NCBI RefSeq assembly: GCF_003049685.1 | Contig: NZ_PYSY02000003.1 | Coordinates: 496,001 to 560,000, forward strand | Length of the DNA stretch: 64,000 nt | Direction: 5' to 3' | From: Brucella pituitosa | GTDB taxonomy: Bacteria > Pseudomonadota > Alphaproteobacteria > Rhizobiales > Rhizobiaceae | In this document: positions 27,155 to 35,827 of the stretch, piece after piece | How the letters are laid out: every line of letters begins with the position of its first letter | Position numbering within the stretch: the first letter of the stretch is position 1 | Notes under the pieces: model-generated | The model's database searches: none | The model's input: the letters and a program-made list of their open reading frames with translations, nothing else | What the model was told of the DNA's origin: nothing | Translations under genes and position numbers: made by a program

Positions 27155-28219
27155 GTGAAGCATTCTTTTTCTTATGCCCTGATTTCAAGCGCGGCAACTT
27201 TGGCTATAGCCATGCCAGCGCTGGCGGCAGGCGAAGACCTCGTGGAAGCGGCTCGCAAAGAGGGTTCAGTCACCATTTATTCGGCGACTGATCAGGCACA
27301 GGCACAGGCAGCGCTTGATGCTTTTGCAAAAAAGTATCCTGGTATCCGCGTCGACTATAACGATATTGGTACAAACGGCGTTTATAATCGTGTGATCTCG
27401 GAAGCCGCTGCGAAACAAGTGGGTGGCGACGTGTTCTGGACCTCGGCAATGGATCAGGGCGTGAAGCTCGCAGTCGATGGGTATCTGGACACATATAAAT
27501 CAGCTGAGAGTTCGTCATTGCCGAGCTGGGCAGTCTATAAAGATATCGTTTATGCGACATCAATCGAGCCCATCGGCATGATCTATAATAAAACAGCGCT
27601 GCCAGAGGACAAAGTTCCGCAAACGCGTGAAGATCTGATCAATTTCATTTCCAGCGGCGATTATAGCGGTCGTATCGCGACGTTTGATCCGGAGAAGTCG
27701 GGCGTCGGCTTCCTTATTCAGACCAATGATCTGGATAATACCAAAAACCTTTGGGATCTGACCAAAGCACTCGGCGCTGCTAAGGGAAAATCTTATTCCT
27801 CGACCGGCTCGATGCGTGAAACCGTGGTTTCGGGTGAGAATGTTCTTGCTTACAATCTGATCGGTTCATACGCTCTGGATTGGGTGAAGAGTGCGCCAAA
27901 TCTCGGTGTTGCCTTCGGCAAGGATTATACACCCGCTTTCTCACGGGTTGCGGGTGTGCTGAAAGATGCGCCGCATCCGAACGCTGGAAAGCTGTTCATC
28001 GATTTTCTGCTTTCTCAGGAAGGCCAGACAGCCCTTGCTTCCAAAGGAATGCCTGCACTGCGTAAGGATGCAACAGAAGGTTATAACATCGACACGCTCA
28101 ATGAGCTGGTTGGTGGTAACCTCAAACCAATCGCGCTTGATGAAACGCTTCTTCAGTTCATGGATCCCATGAAGCGACTGAAATTCCTCAATGAATGGCG
28201 CGCAGCGCTGAAGGGTTGA
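27155..28219 (+). CDS. ABC importer periplasmic binding protein (AfuA/FbpA fold)
   Basis: 354 residues. The signal peptide MKHSFSYALISSAATLAIAMPALAA is followed by an extracellular solute-binding fold. The family includes ferric-binding FbpA and hexose-phosphate-binding AfuA. The position where FbpA carries its adjacent iron-binding tyrosines reads AYNLIGSYALDW here, with no Tyr-Tyr pair, so iron binding is doubtful. With a TctDE-like system next door, an organic anion or sugar phosphate is a better guess. GTG start with GGAGG nine bases upstream. A stem-loop separates it from the permease gene. Confidence 0.85.
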   Translation: MKHSFSYALISSAATLAIAMPALAAGEDLVEAARKEGSVTIYSATDQAQAQAALDAFAKKYPGIRVDYNDIGTNGVYNRVISEAAAKQVGGDVFWTSAMDQGVKLAVDGYLDTYKSAESSSLPSWAVYKDIVYATSIEPIGMIYNKTALPEDKVPQTREDLINFISSGDYSGRIATFDPEKSGVGFLIQTNDLDNTKNLWDLTKALGAAKGKSYSSTGSMRETVVSGENVLAYNLIGSYALDWVKSAPNLGVAFGKDYTPAFSRVAGVLKDAPHPNAGKLFIDFLLSQEGQTALASKGMPALRKDATEGYNIDTLNELVGGNLKPIALDETLLQFMDPMKRLKFLNEWRAALKG

Positions 28220-28264
28220 TCACTATCTGAGCCCTGTTGGCTTAAAACGGCTCCTCCCGGGACG

Positions 28265-28314
28265 GGGCCAGTGCATCAAGTCTTTTCCCCCGTAAAGACA
28301 GTGATGCCTGGCCC
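28265..28314 (+). terminator. Stem-loop between binding protein and permease genes
   Basis: The arms GGGCCAG-T-GCATCA and TGATGC-CTGGCCC pair with one bulged base around a 20-odd-base loop, with no T-run. Such hairpins behind binding-protein genes usually protect the upstream mRNA or cause partial termination, so that binding protein exceeds permease. Confidence 0.6.
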
Positions 28315-28385
28315 GCTCTCGGAGCAACATTGCCCTCAGGCCGTTCCATTCTTGTAAATCGCTTGTTTCCCGGAGGTTACAATCC

Positions 28386-30137
28386 ATGCCGGCGGATACC
28401 TATACCCAAAAACTGACCCACGAAGTGCCACCCCAAGCGCGTCTGAGGACCCCTCGCGCACCGGGCGAAGCGCTCCTGTTCAGGCGTCTTGTGATCGGGT
28501 TGCTGACACTTTGTGTACTCACACCTATCAGCCTGATCATTTATCAAAGCTTTCTTGATGGCCCGTTTTTCAGTGCGAATGCGCAATTGGGGCTAAGCGC
28601 CTATGAATACATCCTCGTTGATCCGATGTTTTACGATGCATTGTGGAACACAGTCATCATGGCTGTGGGCATGGTGCTGATCGCGGTTCCTCTCGGCGCA
28701 GCGCTCTCCTTCCTGCTCACCCGTACAGATGTCCGGTTTCGCAAGGCGCTGGAAGTTATCGTGCTGGTTCCGATGTTTATTTCAGCACTGGTGCTTGCGT
28801 TTGGATATACGGTTGCTATCGGGCCGTCCGGATTTGTGTCGATCTTTGTACGCGACATCTTCGGTTTCGTACCATGGAATATCTACTCTCTGAGCGGCAT
28901 TGTACTGGTTACCGGTCTTGCACATGTTCCGCATGTCTATCTTTATGTATCGGCCGCCATGCGCAACCTGCCTTCCGATCTGGAAGAGGCAGCGCGTATT
29001 ACCGGCGCGCCCATCTGGCGTGTCTGCTGGGATGTTACGGTTCCGATGGTCCTGCCTGCGCTGATCTTTGCGACAGCACTTAACTTGCTGATCGGCTTTG
29101 AGATGTTTGGTGTACCTCTGGTGCTCGGTGATCCAAGCGGTATCAATGTTCTGACGACCTATATCTATAAGCTTACCACGTTGTTCGGTGTTCCAACCTA
29201 TCAGCTGATGGCCGTTGTGGTTGTATTGCTGGTGCTCCTGACCTTGCCTTTGGTGTGGTATCAGCGTCGCCTGTTGCGCCATAGCCGCCGATATGCGGCA
29301 CTGGGCGGAAAAGGCTCGCGCACAACCGTCATGCGCCTTGGTCGGGCAGGGCAGATTATCGCGCTTTCCATTATCGGTTTCTGGCTCTTCCTGTCGGTCA
29401 TCTTGCCAATTGGCGGCATTATACTGCGCGCTTTCGTTGATGCATGGGGGCAGGGCGTCAATCCGTTTGCTCATCTCACAACAAAGCATTTCAACGCTCT
29501 TTTTGAAGTGCCGAGCCTTTATCGCGGCGTCCTTAATACGATCATTCTGGCGGTTGTAGGCGGAGCTGTAGCGGTCGCATTCTATCTGGTCGTCGGGCTT
29601 GCCGGTCATCGCAATCGTGACGTTTCCAATACCGTTCTTGACTATATGGTCCTGCTACCACGCTCCATGCCAAGTTTGATTATCGGTCTGGCATTCTTCT
29701 GGCTCTTCCTGTTCATCCCGTTCCTCGTGCCACTGCGAACCACATTGATAAGCCTGTTCATCGCTTATCTGATTGTGGGTCTTTCCTATGGTCTTCGTCT
29801 TCTGCAAGGCACGCTCATTCAGGTAAGCCCGGAACTGGAAGAAGCAGCGCGCACGACCGGCGCAACCATTGGTCAGACCTGGCGTGATGTCGTCATTCCT
29901 ATCGTGCGTCCGGGACTTGTCGGCGCATGGGCGCTCATCATGATCGTCTTCTTACGCGACTACGCAACCGGCATTTATCTGATGAGCGCTGGAACCGAAG
30001 TTATCGGTTCGCTGATGGTTTCGATGATCCAGTCGGGTGCAATGGACACGATTGCAGCACTCGCCTTTGTCAGTATCGTTCTTACCGGCGCAGGCCTTGG
30101 TCTCGCCCTTCGTCTGGGAGCAAAAATCCATGACTGA
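28386..30137 (+). CDS. ABC importer permease, fused two-half (FbpB/AfuB type)
   Basis: 583 residues with about 12 membrane segments. Two homologous permease halves each carry an EAA loop: LEEAARITGAPIWRVCWDV (about 199) and LEEAARTTGATIGQTWRDV (about 482). Such internally duplicated permeases serve FbpABC/AfuABC-type importers. The start lies in CCGGAGGTTACAATCC-ATG context, a strong ribosome binding site. Its last eight bases overlap the ATPase start. Confidence 0.92.
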   Translation: MPADTYTQKLTHEVPPQARLRTPRAPGEALLFRRLVIGLLTLCVLTPISLIIYQSFLDGPFFSANAQLGLSAYEYILVDPMFYDALWNTVIMAVGMVLIAVPLGAALSFLLTRTDVRFRKALEVIVLVPMFISALVLAFGYTVAIGPSGFVSIFVRDIFGFVPWNIYSLSGIVLVTGLAHVPHVYLYVSAAMRNLPSDLEEAARITGAPIWRVCWDVTVPMVLPALIFATALNLLIGFEMFGVPLVLGDPSGINVLTTYIYKLTTLFGVPTYQLMAVVVVLLVLLTLPLVWYQRRLLRHSRRYAALGGKGSRTTVMRLGRAGQIIALSIIGFWLFLSVILPIGGIILRAFVDAWGQGVNPFAHLTTKHFNALFEVPSLYRGVLNTIILAVVGGAVAVAFYLVVGLAGHRNRDVSNTVLDYMVLLPRSMPSLIIGLAFFWLFLFIPFLVPLRTTLISLFIAYLIVGLSYGLRLLQGTLIQVSPELEEAARTTGATIGQTWRDVVIPIVRPGLVGAWALIMIVFLRDYATGIYLMSAGTEVIGSLMVSMIQSGAMDTIAALAFVSIVLTGAGLGLALRLGAKIHD

Positions 30138-31191
30138 ACTCGTTGTACGTGACGTTCACAAATATCTCGGTGGCTTGCATATTCTGCAAGGGGCCTCTTT
30201 TACGGCCGAACGTGGTTCCATTGTCTCGTTGCTTGGTGCATCGGGCAGCGGCAAAACGACTTTGCTGCGCTGCATTGCTGGCCTTGAACAGCCTGAGCAA
30301 GGCCTGATCAGTATCGGCGGCAAGCCGATGCTCGATGGCAGCAAAGGCCTGACTGTTGCTCCGGAAAACCGCAATATTGGCCTCGTGTTTCAATCTTACG
30401 CGCTCTGGCCTCATCGTACCGTTATGGAAAATGTCGCCTATGGCCTTAAACTGCGTGGGGTCAACAAGGTGGAGGCAGGTAAGCGCGTGCAGGCAACGCT
30501 GGAAAAGATCGGGCTCGGCCATCTGGCCGAGCGTTATCCAGATCAGCTTTCTGGTGGACAGCAGCAGCGCGTCGCCATCTGTCGTGCATTGGTCTATGAA
30601 CCGCGTGTGCTTCTCATGGATGAACCGCTTTCCAATCTCGATGCAAAGCTGCGTGAGGAAGCGCGTTACTGGATACGTAAACTGATCCTTGATCTGGAAA
30701 TCTGCGGTGTTCTTGTAACCCACGATCAATCGGAAGCTCTTGCTGCATCCGACAACATCCTGCTGTTGCGCAACGGTGCCATCGTGCAGGAAGGAACACC
30801 ACAAGATATCTACACCAAGCCGAAAAGCTTTTACGCGGCCGATTTTCTCGGGGCCAATAATATCGCCAATGGTGAGATACGCCGGACAGGTGAAGCCGCC
30901 AGCATCCATGGACCCAACTGGCAGTTGGATGGTGTGATCGTTGGGAAAAGCGACGAAAAGGATGATAAGGCCGTGATCCGGGTTGAGCAGATTGCCGTGC
31001 ACGATGCCCCTGGTCAGCACCGTAAGGAGATGCATCTCGACGCTTGCTTGTATCTCGGTGACCGTTGGGAATATCGGTTGCGCGCCGGAGATTTTGCAGC
31101 CAAAGCCTTTGGTCCAAAGGCTTTGCCGCAAGGTCCGGTCTGGGTCGATATCCCACGCGAGAGCGTCTGGCTTTTTGCGCGCGCCGCTTAA
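30130..31191 (+). CDS. ABC importer ATPase (FbpC/AfuC type)
   Basis: 353 residues. Walker A is GASGSGKTT (about 37-45), signature LSGGQQQRV (about 138), Walker B VLLMDEPLSNLD. A C-terminal TOBE-like region begins near 240. The ATG at 30130 overlaps the permease end by eight bases and the protein begins MTELVVRDV, the normal start for the family, although the frame is open further upstream. It energises import of the ligand of the 27155 binding protein. Confidence 0.92.
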   Translation: MTELVVRDVHKYLGGLHILQGASFTAERGSIVSLLGASGSGKTTLLRCIAGLEQPEQGLISIGGKPMLDGSKGLTVAPENRNIGLVFQSYALWPHRTVMENVAYGLKLRGVNKVEAGKRVQATLEKIGLGHLAERYPDQLSGGQQQRVAICRALVYEPRVLLMDEPLSNLDAKLREEARYWIRKLILDLEICGVLVTHDQSEALAASDNILLLRNGAIVQEGTPQDIYTKPKSFYAADFLGANNIANGEIRRTGEAASIHGPNWQLDGVIVGKSDEKDDKAVIRVEQIAVHDAPGQHRKEMHLDACLYLGDRWEYRLRAGDFAAKAFGPKALPQGPVWVDIPRESVWLFARAA

Positions 31192-31221
31192 TTCAAGATA
31201 TGCCTCAACGCAAATAGTTAG

Positions 31222-31252
31222 AGCGTCGATCTGATTCAATCAGATCGACGCT
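31222..31252. repeat. Dispersed palindrome (Bru-RS/RIME-like), short copy
   Basis: Perfect 15-bp inverted repeat around one base, AGCGTCGATCTGATT mirrored, 30 bases behind the ATPase stop. Degenerate remains of the right half continue to about 31290 (TTCGGTTTCGGGAT). Related copies are at 40911, 46591 and 54932. It may also end the importer transcript. Confidence 0.7.
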
Positions 31253-31340
31253 TCAGGGTTTGCAGAGAATTCGGTTTCGGGATATGCCTCATGAGCAGAT
31301 AATCAAGTGTGGCTCTGGATATAACGTAGTTTACAGAGTT

Positions 31341-31382
31341 GAAGTTCCCCAACGTGACGGAAAGACAAGTGATGGGAACTTC
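31341..31382 (-). terminator. Hairpin after the second AraC-type gene
   Basis: Perfect 9-bp arms GAAGTTCCC and GGGAACTTC with a 24-base loop, 24 bases after the stop of the leftward AraC-type gene. No T-run, so termination is uncertain. Confidence 0.35.
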
Positions 31383-31405
31383 AAATCCACCACACGATGT
31401 CAGGC

Positions 31406-32293
31406 TTAAGCAGCTTCAATATCACGAAGCGGTGGGTTGCCGTAAAATCGACTGTACTCGCGGCTAAATTGGGAAGGGCTCTGATAGCCTACACGATGCC
31501 CTGCCGTACCCGCATCGAGCCGCTCAACCAACATCAATCTCCGCGCTTCATTAAGCCGTAGCTGCTTTTGGTATTGTATTGGCGTCATTGCAGTGATTGC
31601 TTTGAAGTGATGGTGAAATGATGAAACACTCATGTTCACGTATTCAGCAAGTTGTTCTATCCTGAGCGGAAGAGCAAAGTTCTGCCGTAGCCAGTTAATC
31701 GCGCGCGCTATCCTGTTTGCCTGACTATCGACAGTGGCTATATTGATAAGCCGCTCTCCATCCGACCCAGTCAGCAACCGGTATAGGATCTCTTGTTCCA
31801 CAAGAGGTGCCATTATAGGAATTTCACTGGGTGTATCGAGAAGGCGTAATAACCGGATCGTAGCATCGAGCAGCTCAGTGGGGGCAGCATTAACAGCTAT
31901 GCCCCTTTTTACCTCGGACGTGTTCGAATTGCGCCGAATATCCATCTGCCCAAGGAGATTAACGAGCTTTTCGTTGTCAATTGCCAGCGACAGGCAAAGG
32001 TGTGGTGCCTCAGGGCTCGCTTCAGAAACGCGCCATGTGACGGGCAAGTCCAGCGATGTCACCAGATACTCACCCGTGGTATAGTTGATTGTTGCAGACC
32101 CGAGCTGCAACGACTTTGCGCCCTGGAGAACCATTGCGAGGCAAGGTCTATAACTACTGTGACACGGAATACTTGGCGCCGAACGTCTGCTTAATGACAG
32201 CCCGTCGATAGCCGTTCGTACTTCACCGTCTTCTTTTACAAAGCGCGCGGCGAGGGATGCAAGCTCGCTATATGCGTCTGCCGGTGATCTCAT
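31406..32293 (-). CDS. AraC-family regulator beside an alcohol dehydrogenase
   Basis: 295 residues. The N-terminal AraC_N-type region (about 25-180: PCLAMVLQGAKSLQLG, YLVTSLDLPVTWRV) is found in regulators of redox enzymes such as alcohol dehydrogenases. The C-terminal double HTH (about 195-290) has RIEQLAEYVNMSVSSFHHHFKAITAMTP and GYQSPSQFSREYSRFYG. It is divergent from the dehydrogenase at 32485, which it probably controls. The inducing aldehyde or alcohol is unknown. Confidence 0.9.
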   Translation of the reverse strand: MRSPADAYSELASLAARFVKEDGEVRTAIDGLSLSRRSAPSIPCHSSYRPCLAMVLQGAKSLQLGSATINYTTGEYLVTSLDLPVTWRVSEASPEAPHLCLSLAIDNEKLVNLLGQMDIRRNSNTSEVKRGIAVNAAPTELLDATIRLLRLLDTPSEIPIMAPLVEQEILYRLLTGSDGERLINIATVDSQANRIARAINWLRQNFALPLRIEQLAEYVNMSVSSFHHHFKAITAMTPIQYQKQLRLNEARRLMLVERLDAGTAGHRVGYQSPSQFSREYSRFYGNPPLRDIEAA

Positions 32294-32484
32294 ATAACCT
32301 CATTTCGGAACTGATTGAACCGCAACTTATGTATGCCTGACAAATCAGCTTGCCAGGAGGATACACCAATTTTTGCAGGATCGTGCAAGAAGCTTGTAGG
32401 ATCGGTCTACCTCCTTTTAAGAAACTGGTTCATATTGCAGCGTCCCTTCTCTCCCCAATTTTACTGCAATGATTGGAGTTCATT

Positions 32485-33531
32485 ATGGCTATTGCAAGAG
32501 GTTACGCCGCTACTGATGCGGATCAACCGTTGGTTCCGTTCACGTTTGAACGTCGCGAACCAAATGCGGACGATGTGGTGATTTCAATCCAATATTGTGG
32601 CGTTTGCCACTCTGATATTCACACTGTTCGCAACGAATGGAAAAATGCAGTCTATCCGATTGTGCCAGGACATGAGATCGTCGGCGTCGTAACGGCTGTT
32701 GGTTCCAATGTAACCAAATTCAAGGTCGGCGATAAGGTTGGCGTTGGCTGTTTTGTCGATTCCTGTGTCGGTTGTGCCACGCGCGATCTCGACAATGAAC
32801 ATTATTTGCCTGGTCTGGTGCAGACCTATAACAGTGTCGATGCGGACGGAAAGACACCAACACAAGGTGGCTATTCGGATCAGATCGTCGTCAGGGAAGG
32901 ATATGTTTTATCCATACCTGACAATCTGCCGCTTGATGCCTCAGCACCTCTTCTTTGCGCTGGCATTACGCTCTACTCACCATTGCGTCATTGGCAGGCC
33001 GGCCCCGGCAAAAAGGTCGCGATCATCGGTATGGGTGGTCTTGGTCATATGGGCGTGAAGCTGGCAAATGCCATGGGTGCGCATGTCACCGTGCTTAGCC
33101 AATCGCTCTCAAAGAAGGACGACGGACTGAAGCTTGGAGCAAAAGAGTATTATGCTACCAGTGACAGCAAAACATTCGAGACGCTTGCCGGAACATTTGA
33201 TCTGATCATTTGCACGGTGGGTGTAGCGATTGACTGGAACGCCTATCTTGGTTTGCTCAAAGTAAATGGCACAATGGTCGTCGTTGGTGCGCCGGAAGAT
33301 ATGGTGCCGGTGCATGCATTCTCACTTATTCCTGGCCGCAAAAGCCTTGCAGGCTCGATGATCGGCTCGATTAAGGAAACACAGGAAATGCTGGATTTCT
33401 GTGGCGAACACAACATTGTCTCGGAAATCGAGATGATCAATATCCAGGACATCAACGAAGCTTATGAGCGCGTTCTCAAAAGCGATGTGCGCTATCGGTT
33501 CGTTATCGATATAGCATCTCTGAATGCATAA
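32485..33531 (+). CDS. Zinc alcohol dehydrogenase, CAD/YahK type, altered structural-zinc loop
   Basis: 348 residues, medium-chain dehydrogenase. Catalytic zinc ligands are present: Cys in YCGVCHSDIH (about 38), His-Glu in PGHEIVG (about 60-61) and the later Cys in LLCAGIT. The NADP site is GMGGLGHMGVKLA (about 181-193). The structural-zinc lobe normally has four Cys; here it reads SCVGCATRDLDNEHYL, so the first two Cys are kept and the third and fourth are replaced by Arg and Leu. GGAG precedes the ATG at 32485. It is divergent from the AraC gene and closed by a strong terminator. Confidence 0.92.
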   Translation: MAIARGYAATDADQPLVPFTFERREPNADDVVISIQYCGVCHSDIHTVRNEWKNAVYPIVPGHEIVGVVTAVGSNVTKFKVGDKVGVGCFVDSCVGCATRDLDNEHYLPGLVQTYNSVDADGKTPTQGGYSDQIVVREGYVLSIPDNLPLDASAPLLCAGITLYSPLRHWQAGPGKKVAIIGMGGLGHMGVKLANAMGAHVTVLSQSLSKKDDGLKLGAKEYYATSDSKTFETLAGTFDLIICTVGVAIDWNAYLGLLKVNGTMVVVGAPEDMVPVHAFSLIPGRKSLAGSMIGSIKETQEMLDFCGEHNIVSEIEMINIQDINEAYERVLKSDVRYRFVIDIASLNA

Positions 33532-33537
33532 ATAAAA

Positions 33538-33563
33538 AAGGGCGGCCTTTTGGCCGCCCTTTC
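33538..33563. terminator. Bidirectional intrinsic terminator
   Basis: AAGGGCGGCC-TTTT-GGCCGCCCTT with A-rich and T-rich flanks. It ends the alcohol dehydrogenase transcript on plus and the tagatose operon on minus. Confidence 0.9.
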
Positions 33564-33581
33564 CTTGACCAGTGTGAACTG

Positions 33582-34868
33582 TCAATGCGTACCGACAGCT
33601 TTTCCATAGGTGCGAATGACATTGCGGACGGCTTCGACCATCAGCGCATGTGGAGTTGCTTCAACCTTGCCCGATGCGACCGCTGGATAAAGCGTGCCGA
33701 GATACTGGCTGATTAGCGTTTCGGGGATCTTGCGGCCTTCAAGACGCTCCAACAGCGAATTTACAGCAGCGGTTGCTTCTGGGTGCGGCCAATAATAGCG
33801 GATGCGGTCGCTATAGGAGAAATGGCGCTCAAGACGTAGCTCTTCTGCATCGCCATGATAATATTTCTCCCAGTTCTTAGGCTCGCTGAGAAGCAGCTTT
33901 TCAAGCTTGCCGCGAACTGTCTCTTCTTCCGGAAGCTTATCGAGAAAAGCCGCAATCTGATCGAGACCATAAAGCGCTTCACGCAGTGCGAAAGTCAGCC
34001 CCGGTCCGACTTTCAGAATGGCAAAGCCGTCGTGAACCAGAGCCGACAGCGCTTCCACCGGCTGATAGTCGGTTGAATGGGCTTCAAAGACAAATTGCGG
34101 CATTTCATTGAGCGTACTGCTCAGCGCTGTTGCCTTGTCGCTATCATAATAGACGACATTCTCATTGCCAAATTCCACGCCCGGCTGCACGACAACGCCA
34201 ATGGCGCGCGCAAATGCATCTTCCAGTCCAAGCGCTGCAAAAGCCTTGCGGTGAATGGCAACGGTTTCAAGGGCTGCTTGCGGTGTGGTCAGTTCCAGTT
34301 CTTCGATTTCTTCCATCGCGCCGCCGGGGATCGGAACTTCAGTGCCCACAATATAGACAGGCAGATCAAAACCGGATTCAGCGGCCGCTTTTTCTGCGAC
34401 CCTGGCAAGACGTGCGGCACGTTCTGCGGTAATTGCATCGGGCAGGGCAACTGGTTCACCGGCGCAGCCCATCGAGGTGTCAAGATGGATTTTGGTGAAG
34501 CCTGCACGCACAAAGCCGTCCATCATGATTTCGGACTTTATCAAGGCTTCTTCAGCGGTCAGATGCTTCCATGGATTTGGACCAAGGTGATCGCCACCCA
34601 GAATGAGGCGCTTGGTATCAAAACGAAGACGGGCAGCAATGTCCTCAACAAAGCGTCGGAAATCAGCCGGTGTCATGCCGGTATAGCCGCCATCCTGATT
34701 GACCTGATTGCAGGTGGCTTCAATCAGAACGTCGGTATTGGTAGCAATGCCTTCAAGGAGTGCTGCTTCGATGACCAGAGGATGCGCCGAGCAGATCGAG
34801 GTGATGCCTCCGCGTGCACCGCTCGAAAAACGGGCGGGAAGGGTGCTCAGGGTCTGGGTGCTGCTCAT
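33582..34868 (-). CDS. GatZ/KbaZ-family protein, probable D-tagatose-6-phosphate 4-epimerase
   Basis: 428 residues of the PF08013 family, showing SICSAHPLVIEAAL, LIEATCNQVNQDGGYTGMTP, LILGGDHLGPNPWKH and KVGPGLTFALREALYG. Enterobacterial GatZ/KbaZ are called non-catalytic subunits of tagatose-bisphosphate aldolase. A member from Agrobacterium tumefaciens C58, in a gene cluster like this one, was shown to epimerise D-tagatose 6-phosphate at C4 to D-fructose 6-phosphate. No GatY/KbaY aldolase is present here, which supports the epimerase reading. It overlaps the kinase gene by ATGA. Confidence 0.88.
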   Translation of the reverse strand: MSSTQTLSTLPARFSSGARGGITSICSAHPLVIEAALLEGIATNTDVLIEATCNQVNQDGGYTGMTPADFRRFVEDIAARLRFDTKRLILGGDHLGPNPWKHLTAEEALIKSEIMMDGFVRAGFTKIHLDTSMGCAGEPVALPDAITAERAARLARVAEKAAAESGFDLPVYIVGTEVPIPGGAMEEIEELELTTPQAALETVAIHRKAFAALGLEDAFARAIGVVVQPGVEFGNENVVYYDSDKATALSSTLNEMPQFVFEAHSTDYQPVEALSALVHDGFAILKVGPGLTFALREALYGLDQIAAFLDKLPEEETVRGKLEKLLLSEPKNWEKYYHGDAEELRLERHFSYSDRIRYYWPHPEATAAVNSLLERLEGRKIPETLISQYLGTLYPAVASGKVEATPHALMVEAVRNVIRTYGKAVGTH

Positions 34869-35812
34869 GACGAAACTCCGTTATTTGCAATGAAAGATTC
34901 AATTTCAGCCATAGTGGATGTGCCTTCCATCGGACCTTTTACGCCGACCGCCCGCGCACCCGTTGCATTTGCAATGTGTAGCGCCTGCGCAGGTTTCATA
35001 TCACGCAACCAGCATGTGACGAAGGCCGCTCCGAAGCTGTCGCCTGCACCAGTCGGATCAATTTCTTCGACTTTGAATGCGGGGGAAGACACTTCGCCGG
35101 AGTGGTCGAAATAGCTTGCACCCTCAGCTCCGCGCTTGACGACGATTGCTTTGATACCGCGCTCCAGCAATTCTTCTATTGCGGCCTTTTCCTCTGTCGC
35201 TTTGGTGAAGAGGAAAATTTCCGGACCGCTTGGCATGAACAGATCGGTATTTTCGAGCGCATGGGCAAGTGCTTCGCGCATGCCGGGCAGGTCCAGCATT
35301 TCTTTTCGGATATTCGGATCAAAAGAAACGGTGCCGCCTTTGGCCTTGATGCGGACTGTCGCTTCATGGATCGCCGTAACGATGCCGTCCGAAAACAGCG
35401 CGGAACCCATGATGTGAAGATGATCAGCAGTTTCGATCAACGCCTCTGCTTCCGGCGTTAGTTCAATAGCACCGCAAGCGCTGTGCTTGATATTGAAGAT
35501 GAAATCACGATTGCCATCCGGGCGGTAACGCACGAAGGCGCTGCCGGTGGCTGCGGTCGGATGTATGCCGATGGCGGACACATCAACACCGTCTTTTTGC
35601 AGTCGCTCAATATTGAGAGTACCGAAATCATCATTGCCAACAGCGCTGACCATACCGCAAGGCTGGCCCATTTTTGCGGCCTGATCGATAAAGATTGCAG
35701 GTGCGCCGGATGCGAAAGGCCCGATCAGCGGAATGGCAGTCTTGAAGCCGTTACCCGTATCCATGGCCATGATCTCAACGACGATTTCGCCGATGGTGAT
35801 GATCTTTTTCAT
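34865..35812 (-). CDS. PfkB-family sugar kinase, probable D-tagatose kinase
   Basis: 315 residues. The N-terminal strand has IGEIVVEIMA, the substrate region GPFASGAPAIFIDQAAKMG and RPDGNRDFIFN. The second PfkB signature DPTGAGDSFGAAF (about 251-263) includes the catalytic Asp. By context with a GatZ-type enzyme and polyol dehydrogenases it most likely phosphorylates D-tagatose at C6 with ATP, as its counterpart in A. tumefaciens C58 does. Another ketohexose substrate is possible. It lies 15 bases after the Rbs-type permease gene, in the same operon. Confidence 0.88.
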   Translation of the reverse strand: MKKIITIGEIVVEIMAMDTGNGFKTAIPLIGPFASGAPAIFIDQAAKMGQPCGMVSAVGNDDFGTLNIERLQKDGVDVSAIGIHPTAATGSAFVRYRPDGNRDFIFNIKHSACGAIELTPEAEALIETADHLHIMGSALFSDGIVTAIHEATVRIKAKGGTVSFDPNIRKEMLDLPGMREALAHALENTDLFMPSGPEIFLFTKATEEKAAIEELLERGIKAIVVKRGAEGASYFDHSGEVSSPAFKVEEIDPTGAGDSFGAAFVTCWLRDMKPAQALHIANATGARAVGVKGPMEGTSTMAEIESFIANNGVSS

Positions 35813-35827
35813 TATGTGTACCGTTAC

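Noticed and set aside
27155..28219. Straight annotation as ferric-ion-binding protein FbpA
   Set aside because: The adjacent tyrosine pair that holds iron is absent, and a TctDE-like system with a sensing homologue is next door.
30082..31239. 385-codon open frame on minus, antisense to the ABC ATPase
   Set aside because: The plus strand carries intact Walker A, signature and Walker B motifs; the antisense frame has no domain or ribosome binding site.
34077..35114. 345-codon open frame on plus, antisense to the GatZ-type and kinase genes
   Set aside because: It crosses two conserved overlapping genes; the composition is Cys/Phe/Arg-rich shadow sequence.
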